From Hesseltinella vesiculosa (lineage: Eukaryota > Mucoromycota > Mucoromycetes > Mucorales > Cunninghamellaceae), in assembly GCA_002104935.1 (NCBI GenBank), contig MCGT01000004.1:310001-374000 (forward strand): a DNA stretch of 64,000 nt. Reading direction: 5' to 3'. The position numbers and the translations under genes were made by a program. The notes below the pieces were generated by a model. That model worked only from the letters and a program-made list of their open reading frames with translations, was not told the origin of the DNA and ran no database searches. Of the stretch, positions 34,700-47,339 are shown piece after piece (the stretch's first letter is position 1; each line of letters opens with the position of its first letter).

Positions 34700-35378
34700 C
34701 TCGCATTTTTATTCTGAGACTTGTGACAAAAGATGACGTAGACCATAGTGATGCCTTGCAAAGGGATGTTGGCAGGAGGTCAAAGACTCCAGAGGTAGGT
34801 TTTACGATCATGGCTGCTGCTTTACATGTTGATACAATTCCAAATTCAGACACTGTGATTGCTGGCGAGAGGTTCTTCGCTTGATTGTCTGAGAGAGTTG
34901 TCATTTCAATCATGATCAACTCTCATCGTTTTGACCTTGCGTGCAAACCTTGGGGTGAATCGGCTCTGTGCTTTTTTTTTTCAGATCACCTTGGGATCCC
35001 CTGGTGAAAATGGATTTATTTTAGCTGGAGAGTCGGAGATATCAAAACGAAACGGATCAAAAGTTGGCTGTGCAACCTTTGTCAATCGACCTGCGTTTTA
35101 CGACACCACCTTCAATCATGTATTTGCGAATCCTTACAAAATTTGACTTCTATCCAATCACCCAAAAGTGCTGTGCAGCGTTTGCTTTTTTTTTTCAAAA
35201 TGAAAAAAAAAAATCCAGTTTGAATAGCCGATTTTGCAATCTCCGCACAGAACCTTCCTGTTCCAGGCATCCCACTTTTGGGGTTTGCAAATTTGCTTTG
35301 CCACTCGAGAGCGTTTGCCTGTATATAAACGTTACTTTTTTTAATTTCGATTGGAAGCTTATATGGATAGAGAGGAAG
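34700..35378. other. intergenic, no supported gene
   Basis: Between the possible small gene and the SMC4 stop. Short overlapping frames on both strands have no domain. A few T/A runs are present. It includes the SMC4 3' flank. Confidence 0.35.
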
Positions 35379-35927
35379 CTAAGAAGACAAAGAGGGGGGG
35401 GCGGCATTGGTATCTTTGGGGGTAGAAGCGAAGGATGTGCGCTTGGCTCGTTGCTGTTTTGAAATCTCATTCTTGTCTTGCTGGCCCAGAGCAGTCAGGG
35501 TGGCAATCATAGTGGGATTGATGGCGATGCTGCGAGTACAATTGCTGGTTTTGTAAATGCCCACGAGGCGGTCGGCCAATTCAAACATGTTGTTGCGCAG
35601 ACTGATAATAACAAACTGGGCATCCTTGGTGCGCTCGGCAATGTAGTTTGCTACAATCGACACGTTTCGGAAGTCCAATGCTGCATCGATTTCGTCCATG
35701 ACATACAGAGGCGTGGGTTTGAAGTGATGCAAGGCAAACACCAGGGCAAGGGAGCTGAGGGTCTTTTCACCACCAGACAGATTCGAGATGTTCTTCCAGC
35801 TCTTCTTGGGTGGCATCACACTAAACACGATCCCCTCCGAGAAAGGATCCAAACTGTCCACCAGTTCCAACTCAGCATTACCCCCGAGCGTGATCATCTA
35901 AAAGGGAAAAAAAAACAGGTCAAGGAT

Positions 35928-35958
<31 letters not shown>

Positions 35959-38900
35959 GCAAAGAATAGGGTTACCTGGTACATTTCTTTCAATTTTTGA
36001 GAGATGATATTGAAGCCTTGCATAAATTCATCAAGGCGTTTCTTTCGCAGAGAGTCGGCTTCATTCTTCACTGCATCACGCTCTTTGGTCACAGCATCCA
36101 GATCAGAGGACCGGTCCTTGTATTCTTCATCGCGGCGTCGGTATTCTTCCAAAACAGACAAGTTAGGCTTGGCGCTTTGCACAAAGGCTACAACCACAAA
36201 GAAGAGTTGTCAGTCATCCATATCTACAACTAAAAACAATAGCCATCACCAGGGCTTTGGTGTTACCTTCGATTTCGGCAATTTCACCTTTGATCGCTTG
36301 CTTGTCGTTTTGGAACTCTTTGACACGGTCTGTGTCGTAGATGGGCAAGGACATATTTTCTTCAGAGGAGCCCCAGATCTTGTGCAGAGTCAATTTGGAT
36401 TGTTGGTCGACCCAATGTTCTGCCTTTTTGGCATTGTCGTTGCGTGATTTTTGATATTCTTCCATCTGATTGGTCATTTCCAACTACATAGACACACACC
36501 AAAAAAAAAGTCATGAAAAAATCCATTACTTTTCTACTTCACTCCGTTTTCTATCTCTTTGGATCTTACCCGAGCTTTCTTGAAAGCATCGATCTTTGCA
36601 GAGTCCTGATCCAATTCCGCTTTGAGCTCGTCCATGGTTTTCTTTTGCTGTTCCATTATCTGAATAAAGGGCGTTGTTATAAAAACCGTCGGGGAATCGC
36701 ACGCGACCAAGGGTTTTCTCTTTTTTACCTTTTTTGCCTCGATGGCCCTGTCCAAAACGGCATCGGCATCCTTGTTGTTTTGGATCAGCAGCTGGTCAAG
36801 GTCTTCGATTTCTTTGGCGAGCTGTTCAAGAGAGGTATCGTACTTGGATAGGTTCTTGTTGAATTTGACAACATCCTTTTCGGCCTTGGATTTAAGGACA
36901 GTACCTTTGGTGATCTTGCTGTGGTGACCTTCGATGAGCTTGGTCATGTCATTGACGACGACCGTTTGCAGCCGTAAATCCATGCCACCTGCATCCATGA
37001 TATCATCTTGCAGTGAATGGATCTTGTCTTCGATCTCGGCGCATTGAGACTTGATGTCTTCCATGTCTTGGTTGAGCTGCTCGATTTCTTGATCAATTTC
37101 TGCCAACCCATCCACGTCCTGTTGACTTGGCTGCATTTCGGCCCTATTGACGTGACAAAAGATATAAAAAGGTGAGTCTGCATCTCCAACAAACGACGCT
37201 TGTCTCTTGAGGTGGGATGATTACTTGAGCTCTTCCAATCGTTTGGTGTCATCTTGGATTTGAGAGTCGAGACTGCGGGCATCCATCTGCAACTTTTCCA
37301 GAGCAAGCTCCTTTTTGGGAAGTACAGAGCGTTTGGACCGATGCACTAGCTCTACAGATCGCTTTTCTTCGACGATATCACGAAGCTCGCGTTCAAGGTC
37401 ATCACGTTCCTTTTCAAGAGTAGCGACAGTTTCGGGAGAGACATCTTCACTTGGCTTGAACTGTGAGCTCATGGCGCCGCGGGAAGGCCGGCCGCCGCCA
37501 CCAGTCATAGCACCTGAGCGTTCGATGAGCTTACCATCCAGGGTCACAACACGCCAGCGACGCTTGCCAAAGGCAATTCGGTTGGCCTGCCTCAGGTCTT
37601 CTGCCACCAGTGTGTCTTTAAGCACGCTGTAAAAAGCAGGTGCAAATTTGGGATCGCGAAGCTTGATCAGGTCAAAAAGCCGAGATACGTCTTCGGGAGT
37701 GGCCAACGCATCTCTTGGAACTGAGCTGAGTTTGTCGAGTACAGTAAAGGATGCTCGACCAAGATTGTTCTTACGCAAGTGTTCTATACAAGCTTGCGCT
37801 GCAGCCACGGAATCCACAACGATATTGTCCAGCGAATTGCAGGCTGTCGAAATGGCCACGTCATACTTGTCGTCAATTACGCCCAGATTACCCATGCGAT
37901 CCTGTTTTTTTTAAAAAAAAAAAAAAAAAAAAGAGAGAGAGCAACAGGTAAGCATATCAATAGCGTGTAAGCATAGGAAAAAAAAAAAAAACTTGCATGA
38001 ATCCCTGTGATTCGGCCGGAATCGCGCATACGGATCAGTGCGTCCAGGACTTTTCCTCGGGTTTGACTTTGCTGCATGGACGAGCGAGCTTCATCAGCTT
38101 TTTGGCGAGCTACATTCACGTCTTTTCGATACATTGCTTCTCGCTCGACAGCGTCCTTGTATTAATAAAGAAAATATACGCGTCAATAAACAATAAATAA
38201 AAAAGATGGCATGCCTACCTTGCATTTGACTTCCAAATCATAAATTTCAGACTTCATTTCTTCAATTTCTTTTGGCAAGGCTTCTAGTTCATCATTCTAT
38301 GTCGAAAATGAAACATAAAGGTGAGAAACGGAAATCAGCATTCGTTTCGATTTTCTTCGGTACCTTGCGAGCCTTGGTCTTCACAAGACTTTCTAGCTGG
38401 GCAGTAGCTTTTTCGACGGCTTTGATGCCTGCATGGATCTTGTTGTCAAGGATTTGTCGTTCAGAAGTCTTGACATCGATGGCTTGTTTCTTGGCATTGA
38501 GCTTTTCATTCCAAGGTTGAAGAGCTTTTTGTTGTTCGTCAATTTGTGTCATAAATTCTTCGGTATTGCCCTTCAGCTCTTCATTGATTTCCTCCAGCCT
38601 TTCTTTCTCATCCTTGAGCTGGGTTTCCAGTTCCTTGACATCTTTGCGTCGTTTCTTCACATCTTCAGTATGCTTTACAATGTCCTGTTCTGCTTTGGCC
38701 AACAATTGACTATCCTGGAGGACAAAAAAGGGGGGAGCGTTGATAGGATGTTGCATGGTGCATAAACATTGCTTGGCGTTGAACTCCTTACCTTTTCCTT
38801 GGCATCGATGTCTTTGGCTTTTTTGGTGGCGGCATGTTCTCGTCGAGCACGCATCTCCACATTTTGCTTTTCAAAGGCTGAATGCTCCTTCATGATTGTA

Positions 38901-40526
38901 GCATGTTCAGCTTCAGAAGCCTGGTTCATAATAAAAAATCACATTTAGTTTGATACCACCTCCTCTTTTTCAGGCTCGGACTGACCTTGAATACTTGAGT
39001 AGTGTCTTCATAATGCTCCTCTTTTGTCTTGAGCTCTTGGATGATTTCTTCGTGCTTGGTAACTTCATCGTGGAGCTTGATCTTTAGATCTTCCTAATAG
39101 TAAGGAAAAGATAAGAGTGAGATCCAGGCTACCTTTGCGTTTTTAAAATAGGGTCACTTGCCACTGTTTTTTCGGCAACTTCCATGTTGACTTGGGCTTC
39201 GTAACGATACACCTGGTACAGCTCATTCTTACGCCGCGAGAGTGCGTTTTCGTTTTCCAGATAGTTCTCGGCCTCGCGCTTCTTGTCTTCGAGGCTACCA
39301 AGCTCTTTGGCGACAAACTTAACGCGGTTGAGCTTTTCGGCGCGGCGCTCATTGATTTCATCGAGACGGGTGGCGGTCTGTGTGATGATGTCTTTGTACT
39401 TGGACGTGCCAATGATGTCTTCGAGATATTCGAGCAGGCCGTCGTCATTGTCATCCTTGGCTTTAGGCTTCATCAGAGCGATGGATTCGACTTCACCTTG
39501 TAAGATCAGGAATCGCTTGTGGTCCAGGTCGATCCCTCGTTGGCGGAGCAAAGCTGTGACATCCGAGTAGTTGCTTGTGCTGTTGTTGATATAGTAGCGG
39601 CTTGTATTGTTTCGGGAGGCCTGGCGAGACACAACAAGCTTGGAATCAGGTACAACCTCAAAATCCCCAGGGGTATTGCCATCGATGATTTCTTGGAAAT
39701 GCACCTCGACCGAGCAGTTTTGAACGTTGGGGTGTTTTGCAGAGTTGTGGATCAGTTCTGATAGCTTTCCCTGGCGCATTTTGGTGGCTCGGTACCCAAA
39801 CACAAAGAGCAACGCATCAATCACGTTGGACTTGCCCGAACCGTTTGGCCCAACCACTTTTTTTTTTTTTTTAGAAAACGGTAAGTGACGTATTCCTACT
39901 ACCTCTTCCTGTTTTTTCCTTCGTTGTAACCTACCAGCACTAAATGACTATATACAGAGAAAACAATCAAAAAGAAAAGAGGGTGAAGAAGAAAGAAAGG
40001 CGTGAGATGCAGTGCAGACGTACTGATAGAGTTATTATACCTTGTGAAAGGGGCCGATGACTTGACGGCCTGCGTACGACTTGAAATCACGAAGGACCAT
40101 CTTTGTAATGACAAGTCGAGGCTTCTTCACGGGTTTTGAGGGAGCAGGGGTTTCCTTGGCAGGTTGCAAATCGGCTGGCTCAGTAGTGAAACGCTCGGGA
40201 TCGGCAACATCAGCAGGGACATCCACCTCGTTTTCGTTCGTGGCCGGTGAAGAAGTCGATAAGGAATGCTTGCTAGGAGCCTCCGGACTGGTGATGTCTT
40301 TGATTCCAGATGACGATCGATCTTTTTCTGATGGTGCTGCAAGGTCTTCTCGTTCACTGTCAGAGTCATCATTGCTGGAACTGTTGGTGGAATCGGTGAT
40401 GTGGCGCTTTTTCTTGGGAGGTCTAGTAAACGAAAGCTCTTCTTCAATGTCAGACTTTATATCCAAGCTTTGATCCTCATCATCAGACCCAGATATTGGT
40501 CGTTTCATTGCTGACAGGTCTGACAT
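35379..40526 (-). CDS. SMC4: condensin SMC subunit Smc4
   Basis: A spliced gene of about fourteen exons, roughly 1,400 residues. The acidic/Ser N-terminal extension (MSDLSAMKRPISGSDDED) leads to LVITKMVLRDFKSYAGRQ and GPFHKSFSAVVGPNGSGKSN (Walker A, joined across two introns, one of which has a T15 run). Coiled-coil arms follow. The hinge lies about 38.0-37.2 kb (GNLGVIDDKYDVAISTACN, RWRVVTLDGKLIERSGAMTG). The second arm ends in the signature LSGGEKTLSSLALVFALH, Walker B PLYVMDEIDAALDFRNV and FVIISLRNNMFELADRLVG. The N-terminal acidic extension and KSFSAVVG entry distinguish Smc4 from Smc1-3. Condensin compacts mitotic chromosomes. The Ser/Pro-rich N-terminus carries likely kinase sites. Confidence 0.93.
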
Positions 40527-40946
40527 GATCTCAAAGAAAAAAAAGAAAAAAAACAGTGGGGAAGAGAAGGCACAGCTTAAAACAGGCACCTTTTTTTTTT
40601 TTTTTTTTTTTTTCTTTGAGCCAATCATAGCCAGAGGTTCCTCATCCAACTTGGTCGCGGTCCTGCACAGTCTGAACCTGTCCCTGCTAGATTAATCCAG
40701 CTGTATGATTGTACCTTGAATATACAGCGACTTGCTTTATCGATGTAGAAACAAGTAGGTTTATTCGCAGATAAAAATGCGTGTGCAGCTCATTTTTACT
40801 TTTTTTTGAGCCCGTGCGACGCGCTTGGGCACGCGCTATAGAAAGGGTGGCTCTCAGTGCTATGAATTTTCAAAGAGACTTTTTTTTTGCTTTATTAAAT
40901 AGTGTATACCATTACAAAACAGTAGTGAAAACGATAAAGTAAACAA

Positions 40947-42009
40947 TCAAGAAGAAGGGTCCGATGTAGGGTCAGGCTGTTGGGAATCTTGTACGGCAGA
41001 GCCAAGGCGTTGTTTAAGATGCTCGGGGATTTCCACTGGTTTGGCATCGTCAAGGTGATTGCGGGAAGCAGAGTCTGATCTGGGACGAGAGGAGCGGTGG
41101 CGGTGGCGACCATAGTCATCACGGCGGCCTCCCTCTTCGCCATCGTTGCGTCGACGGCGATCTCGGCGATCATGGCGATCGTAAGGGCGTTGACGGTGTG
41201 AGGAGCGACGTGGGCCAAGGCGATCAAAGACAGAGGGATGGTGATCCTTCTTGACAGTGGAGTTGTCAGAGCCATGGAAGAGATAATATCGGCTACGCTC
41301 GCGAGATCCTTTTGTCTTGACGTCCGTCAGCTTGGCCGAGCGGATGGACAAGGATTTGATCACGGGTTTGACCGGTGGCATCAACGGGTTTTCTTCTTGA
41401 GCAGGCTGATCCCCATTGTCGGGGACAGGCCGCTCAAATGGTTTAGAGGGTAGGAGTGTGCTGGAGGGCCATGACGTAGGTTCTTGCAGTAAAAGCAGAG
41501 CTGCCTGCATCGCTTCGTCGGTGTTGGTGAAAACAAGCACGCCTGCAAAGAGCAAATGAATAAAAAAGAAATGTTAGGTTAATTCAATCTTCGTCGTACT
41601 CTGTTGCCATAGCTACTTACAGCTAGAATCGTCGACCCATTCCACCTTGGAAAGAGCCGTCGATTGGCAATAGACTTTGATTTCGGCAGTGCTCATGTCA
41701 TCAACACCATGGAGAAGAATCGCTTCTGGCCTTGCGTTTGGATCGTCCAAAGAATAGATCGAGCTTGTACCCTCGGGATTGTGATCTTGCTGCTGCGGTT
41801 GTGTTGTTGGTGGAAAGGTGCTGTCATTTTGAATATCTAGGCCAAGTTCTTTTGCGACTTGTTCAGGATCAAAGTCGAGGTCTATGTTTTCATCGAGAGG
41901 GATATCTTGTTGATCATCACGTTAGCTAACATCATTACATACAACTGCTACACAAAATCATATATCAAGAGCGCATACCTAGTTCCATATCCACGACATC
42001 TTCACTCAT
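40947..42009 (-). CDS. nuclear cap-binding protein subunit 3-like (NCBP3)
   Basis: Starts MSEDVVDMELG at 42009 (short first exon). An acidic stretch (DENIDLDFDPEQVAKELG) leads to an RRM-type fold: PEAILLHGVDDMSTAEIKV, KVEWVDDSSC/GVLVFTNTDEAM. The C-terminal half is Arg/Asp-rich (RYYLFHGSDNSTVKKD; DRHDRRDRRRRNDGEEGGRR). This layout, especially the LHGVDxMST and EWxDDSS motifs and the charged tail, matches NCBP3, which binds capped mRNA with NCBP1 for export. The last exon has 15 codons after the RS/RD region and ends DPTSDPSS. Three exons in all. Confidence 0.72.
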
Positions 42010-42445
42010 TGTATTATATTATTTGTTCTCAAAAAGAACTGCAAAAGAAACAACGCTCAACCTCGTCTTGTGGGCAAAGTTTCGGAGTTCTGCGTCTATC
42101 GCAGCCAATGGCAGGGCTGACCTGCAACCCCCCCCCCTTCCTTGGAAGCATAGTACCAGTACTGTACAAAAAGAGACCGTTATAAAGCAGGTTTGAGTGA
42201 ATCCATCAAAATGAAATTTTTCATGGGGCATGGGTGCAAGGGTTATGAAAAAAGGGAGAGTGAAAATAGCCGGTGAGGAAGCATGACGCGAGTTCATTTA
42301 TTGGGAAAAGCCAGCCAATGGAAGCCACAGGCATTCTGCCCGCCATCATTCCAATCCTCACTGGCACAAAGGTGAGCTGATCTCTAACCTATTCCTACTC
42401 ATCATTTAATTGCAAGCGTGACATTAAAAAAAACCAGATCTTTTA
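42010..42445. other. intergenic between NCBP3-like start and CLA4 stop
   Basis: It contains a C10 run near 42129-42138 and AT-rich flanks. No reading frame with domain features is present. Confidence 0.35.
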
Positions 42446-44933
42446 TTATTTTCCACCAGTTTTGAATTTTAACAAGGGGGCCAAGATTTCTAATGGACCA
42501 GCTTTCTTGAGGAAGTCGTGTTGTAATAACTCGGCGGCAGTGGCTCGAGAACGCACGTCGACACAGAGACAGACGGCCAAGAAGCTCTTGAGTTCTCGTG
42601 ACAGTTTTTCGGGTTGCTTTAATGTAGGCGTGCCGTTGGTGGCAATAAGATACAGAGCCTTCAAAGGTTCCTCATCCAAATAGGGAGGCTCATTTTCGAT
42701 CATTTCGATTGTCATAATACCCAATGACCAACAATCCACCTTCTCACCATACTGTGTTTGTTTGACCACTTCGGGAGCCATCTAAAAAAAAGGAGGTTGG
42801 CGTTGGTGATTCATGCAGGCTAATGTGTTTTTAGAATTACCCAATAGGGAGTGCCCACCATGGTGGCACGTTTGTTTCTGTTTTCTGTCAGCTTGGCACA
42901 GAAACCAAAGTCACTGATCTTGACCTGACCATGGGCATTCAGCAGAATATTGTCCGACTTGATATCTCTGTGAATGATGTTCCGTTCATGCAAATGGTGA
43001 AGACCAGCCGCCGTCTAGATAGCGGAAAGAAAAGGTAGGTGAGCGGCGGCATGGGTGGCGGCGTTTTCCTTTACCTCTAAACAGACAGTGGCGATTTGCT
43101 GTTCTGTCATGCTGTTGTTGTCAATGACATCGGTCAAGGCACCACCTTCCATGTATTCCATGATGACCCACAAATCAGCATTTTGCACCAAGAACGAGTC
43201 GAGATAGTTGACAATGTTGGGATGTTGCGATTCCTTCATGACCAAGATTTCGTTGACAATCAATTCCTTACGAGGTTGGCTGGCCAAGTCCATTTGTTTG
43301 ATGGCCACCTTGGTATTGGTAGCAAGGGCCACAGCAACATAGACGGAACCGGAGGCACTATCAAGAAAAAAAGTGAGTGCCTTTATGAAAATATACATAT
43401 ATATATATATATATTACCCTTGCCCAACCCGCTTCAAGCGCTTGTAGATTTCATTGGGATCGCCCTTGGATACAACAGATCGCAATTTGTCCATAATTTG
43501 TGATTCAGTCATGGTGCTGATACGCTGCTCGACCTTCTTCTTGGTGGAGACTTGGGCAGCAGCCTTTTCACGTTCACGCTCCTTTTGGCGTTCACGTTCG
43601 CGTTCGCGTTCCTTTTGGCGTTCAGCTTCCCGGTCACGTTCGCGTTGACGTTCGCGTTCCACACGATCACGATCCACCAGATGGTTGTCATAGGCCGAGA
43701 TGCTGCTACCACGAACAGGTAATTTTTGATTACCCTGGGAACGTGGTTCTTGAGGTGAACGAGGATAGCCCTAATAAAAAAAGAAGAAAGAAAGAGGTGT
43801 TAGGTAAGGAGCTACCAAAAAATAAAAAAAAACACCCAGAGCTTACAGGTGATCGTGGTGGTGATTGTCGGCGTTGGTAAGGGGCTTGGATGGACATGTC
43901 ATCCATGCGTTCATGCAGCAGAGGCGTGTTGGAATTAGACGAGGAATAAGAGGAGCCTGGGGTGGGAGGGGCTGGACGGCTGGGTGTAACCACTGGAGGA
44001 GGGGCTGGGGCAGGACGATGTGGGGTGGGTATAGGAGTGTTGGGAGACGACTTTGCTTCGGCGACCAAGGCAGCCCATCGTTCACTGCTCATTCGTTCCA
44101 CAGCACCACGCAAGTTTGATTCGCCATATTCTTCAGCTTCACGCTTGGTTTGCTCCGTGTAGAACTCGAGTACATCCAACACTGCTTGAGGATTCTTGGC
44201 AGCATCTTCAGCAGTAATGGCTGATCCCTTCAGCAGCTTGGTCCATTGATCTGGCAAGCCCTAGATGCATGACAAGAGAAATAAAGTGATGAATAAGGGA
44301 AAAACAAAGGCTGCTCTAGAGTTTACCGTAAAGGCGCCGGTAATAGGATCAAAGCCGACATGCACCTCATGCACAAAATTCGTAGGTCCTGAGGCACCAA
44401 CGGAAGAACGCTATAAAAAAAGAGGGGGTTAGTATAAAAATATAAGAAAGAAAGCGGCCCAATTCCCACGACAATCGACACTACTGAGTTTGATGTCCGG
44501 CTGGAAACTCTGGAGAGAGAGGGAAAACCGGTGGGAGAGAAAAAGAGGGGGAAGGAAAGACGGAAAGGAAGGGTTACCTTGTAAACTTCATCCATCCAAG
44601 AATACAATTCTTCGTCACTCTTACAAGCAATATAGTAAGTCTTGTCAGAAGTGACCAATTCAAAGCAGTAAGGTTTCAGGTCCGTTCGTGTCACCGATTG
44701 AATACTGTCAAGCAAAATCAGAGCCACACAGTTGTTTCCCTGATAGGAACAAAAATAGGAGTTGATTCACTGTTGCTGCTGTTGGTCATCTACCAGGCTA
44801 TGGGTTTCCTTACCTCATTACGATGGAATTCCAGGCCCTGGTCATACAATCGTAAAAAGCGCTTCGACCACATCCAGGCACGTAACCCATCTTCCTTGAC
44901 AACCACAAAGCCGGTCTTGATTTCTCTCGACAT
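42446..44933 (-). CDS. CLA4: PAK-family Ser/Thr kinase with PH and CRIB domains (Cla4 type)
   Basis: About ten exons. Starts [20 protein letters not shown], a PH domain ([37 protein letters not shown]). The CRIB/PBD follows: [47 protein letters not shown] Pro/Ser-rich linker leads to an Arg/Glu repeat segment ([19 protein letters not shown]). The kinase domain has a glycine loop ([14 protein letters not shown]), [43 protein letters not shown] and [13 protein letters not shown]. The PH-CRIB-kinase order defines Cla4/Skm1 kinases, which act below Cdc42/Rac in polarity and septin assembly. Introns interrupt the glycine loop region, one with an (AT) run. Confidence 0.92.
43391..43414. repeat. (AT)n microsatellite in a CLA4 intron
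   Basis: About ten AT dinucleotides in an intron of the kinase gene, just downstream of the acceptor-side exon. Confidence 0.8.
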
Positions 44934-45491
44934 GGTTGATATCCGTTGGTATTTTCCAAGGTTCTATTTGATAAGGCAATGAACAATAAAAAGGAAACAA
45001 GGATGAAATTGAATGAACAAAGATGAACGAGATGAAAGTTACAGGAGGTGAAAAAGAAAAAAGGAGACGTGCAAAAACTGAGAGTTTTTTTTCAATAGGC
45101 GGACATTGAAAAAGGAGGTAGCCAGGTTGGTGACACAAGTGCTTGAATGGTGTGCATGGCAAGTGTTGACTGCCCAAAAACACAATCTTGACCTTTGTGA
45201 TGAATCACTCGTCTAGTCTTGGTTGGGTCCCGAGAGCTGTTACAATTTCACTTCCCCTCGCCCAATTTCAAGATAAGCATCCCCACTGGAGCCTTTTTTT
45301 TAAAGTTCGTTGTCGTCCAGAACAATTTCATGATTTGCAAACAAAATGTGACACAACAGAAAGACACATTTCCCTTTTTCTGCTTGGTCGAGAAAATCCG
45401 CTCCACCAGTCAAGCACTGGACTTGAAAAATGAGCCAAAAAGCGAGAGAAAAAAAAAGGCCAGCAGCGGTTTCTTTCTCTTTGTTAGATCC
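44934..45491. promoter_or_regulatory. divergent promoter region of CLA4 and the tandem AAA ATPase gene
   Basis: The 558 bases between two outward-facing starts. Open frames such as 44842-45183 (-) and 45188-45433 (+) lack domains. No TATA box is evident at expected spacing. Confidence 0.4.
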
Positions 45492-47339
45492 ATGGCGAAA
45501 TATATTGCGGATTGCTATGGCGATCAAGGCGAACGCCTTGTGCAGTTGTTGTCCTTGGAGGCTCAAGCCCAGAATGCACCGTTTTCGTCTGAAGCGATTC
45601 TTCTCTGTGGCCCCACTGGCGTCGGTATGCCGATGTTTTTTTTTTTTTTTTTTTTTTTTGTTCAATGTTAAAGCTTTCTCTTGCTCGCAGGCAAATCTTT
45701 CATTCTTGATCACTTTTCTAAAGGCAGCGATTGCAAGGTAGCAGCGACAGCCCGCCAACCATGATAAAAGACAAATGTAGAATTGCTGAAAACGCTTCTT
45801 GGTTAGATCTACCGTTTGACCATTGGCGATCTCGCTGCCGAATTCAAAGGACGCCTCGCCTTGGGATTAGAACGCACCATAAGAAAAGCCCTCGCCCAGC
45901 AGCATGCTATCGGTAAATCTGCCATGCCTTGAGAATGGGCTGACCCAACGGGCTTCTTTATCGTAGTGATTTTGGAAGACCTGGATCTGTTTTTTCCTCT
46001 TCATGCTGATGCACAAGATGTGGGGCTATTTCCTTGCCTGACCCGCTTTACTGATACCCAAAGGCACAGCAGCACAACTCGCTTGCTCATTGTAGGCACG
46101 TCACGGTCACCGAACAACATCAGTCTCGACGCCAAAGCCCTCTTCCAAGATACCATCCACTTTGGCATTCCAACACCAAAGGAACGGCTTGCCATGCTTC
46201 AATACCTCTTCCAATCGATGAACTGTTCTGTTGATCCAACCACGCTGGCAATGCAAGCTCATGCCTTTACCGCAGCTAATCTTGCGCAGTGGTGTCGGCT
46301 TGCCGTGAACAGAGCCCTCGATGAGCAATGTAAAGCAATCATGTCACCCATTTCGCTCCTGTCACCCTGTACCAACTATTTTTTTTTAACGGCTAGTGAC
46401 GCTGGAACATTTTCGACGCACCTACTCACAAGTGAACCTATCGACCGAAGGTGTGATGGCCGAAAAACCTGACCCTGTCACATGGGATCAGATTGGTGGT
46501 TTGGCTGAAGCAAAGGTAAGAGAGAAGGAGGCAAATCATGTGCAGGTGATGGTCCTGACCAAGTCCATTCCAATGCGATAGCGAGCCTTGGAAGAATCAG
46601 CGGTCTGGGTTTACAAGTATGCTGCAGAGTACAAACGCCTTGGTGTCCTACCTTGCCGCGGGGTGCTTCTCCATGGCCCACCTGGTACAGGCAAAACTCT
46701 TCTTGCCAAAGCCGTTGCCACAGAATCGGACGCCCACTTTTTGCCTATTCGTGTGCCTGATCTGATCAAACCAGAGGTAAAGACACAAACATTCAAAAGA
46801 CGACATCCACAAGGGCTAACGATAGCTCCATTTTTGGGTAGGTGGGTGAATCTGAGAAAGCGCTTGTGCAGATATTCGAAACTGCAAAACGATGCCAGCC
46901 CAGTATTATATTTTTGGACGAAGTCGAAGCGATCTTTTCAACGAGAGAGCATGGAGGCGATGTCAGCCGAAAACTCATCTCACAGTTGCTCGTGGCCATG
47001 GATCAGCTACCGACCCAAGTGATGCTGTTAGCCGCCACTAACCATGTCAACGCCATTGACCCTGCACTCCTGTCGCCTGGCCGCTTTGACCGTCTGATCC
47101 ATGTGGACGTGCCCGGTACGCCCGAACGCTTGGCTATCTTGCAAGTCCTTGGTTCAACCTTTCCTCTTGCACCGTCAGTGGACTTGGCCGACGTGGCTCA
47201 ACGTACCGAAGGCTTTACGGGAGCCGACCTAAAGGCTGTGCTCAGAAAGTCTGCTCTATTGGTCTTCAGGCGGACAGGGCCGCCTGTCATCCAGCCACAA
47301 GATATCGATCAAGCGCTGGACTACTTTAAATCAAAATAA
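45492..47339 (+). CDS. tandem AAA+ ATPase (AFG2B/SPATA5L1-like)
   Basis: Starts [16 protein letters not shown]. The first AAA module has [12 protein letters not shown] (Walker A split by an intron with a T22 run), [11 protein letters not shown] (Walker B-like, ED) and [13 protein letters not shown]. The second has [69 protein letters not shown] and [14 protein letters not shown], and ends at 47339. Two CDC48-type modules without a long N-domain fit AFG2/SPATA5L1-like ribosome-biogenesis ATPases; CDC48 itself and PEX6 are worse matches. Only about 40 residues precede the first Walker A, far shorter than typical N-domains, so either the start is upstream or the N-domain is lost. Several introns have weak, short exons. 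Confidence 0.68.
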
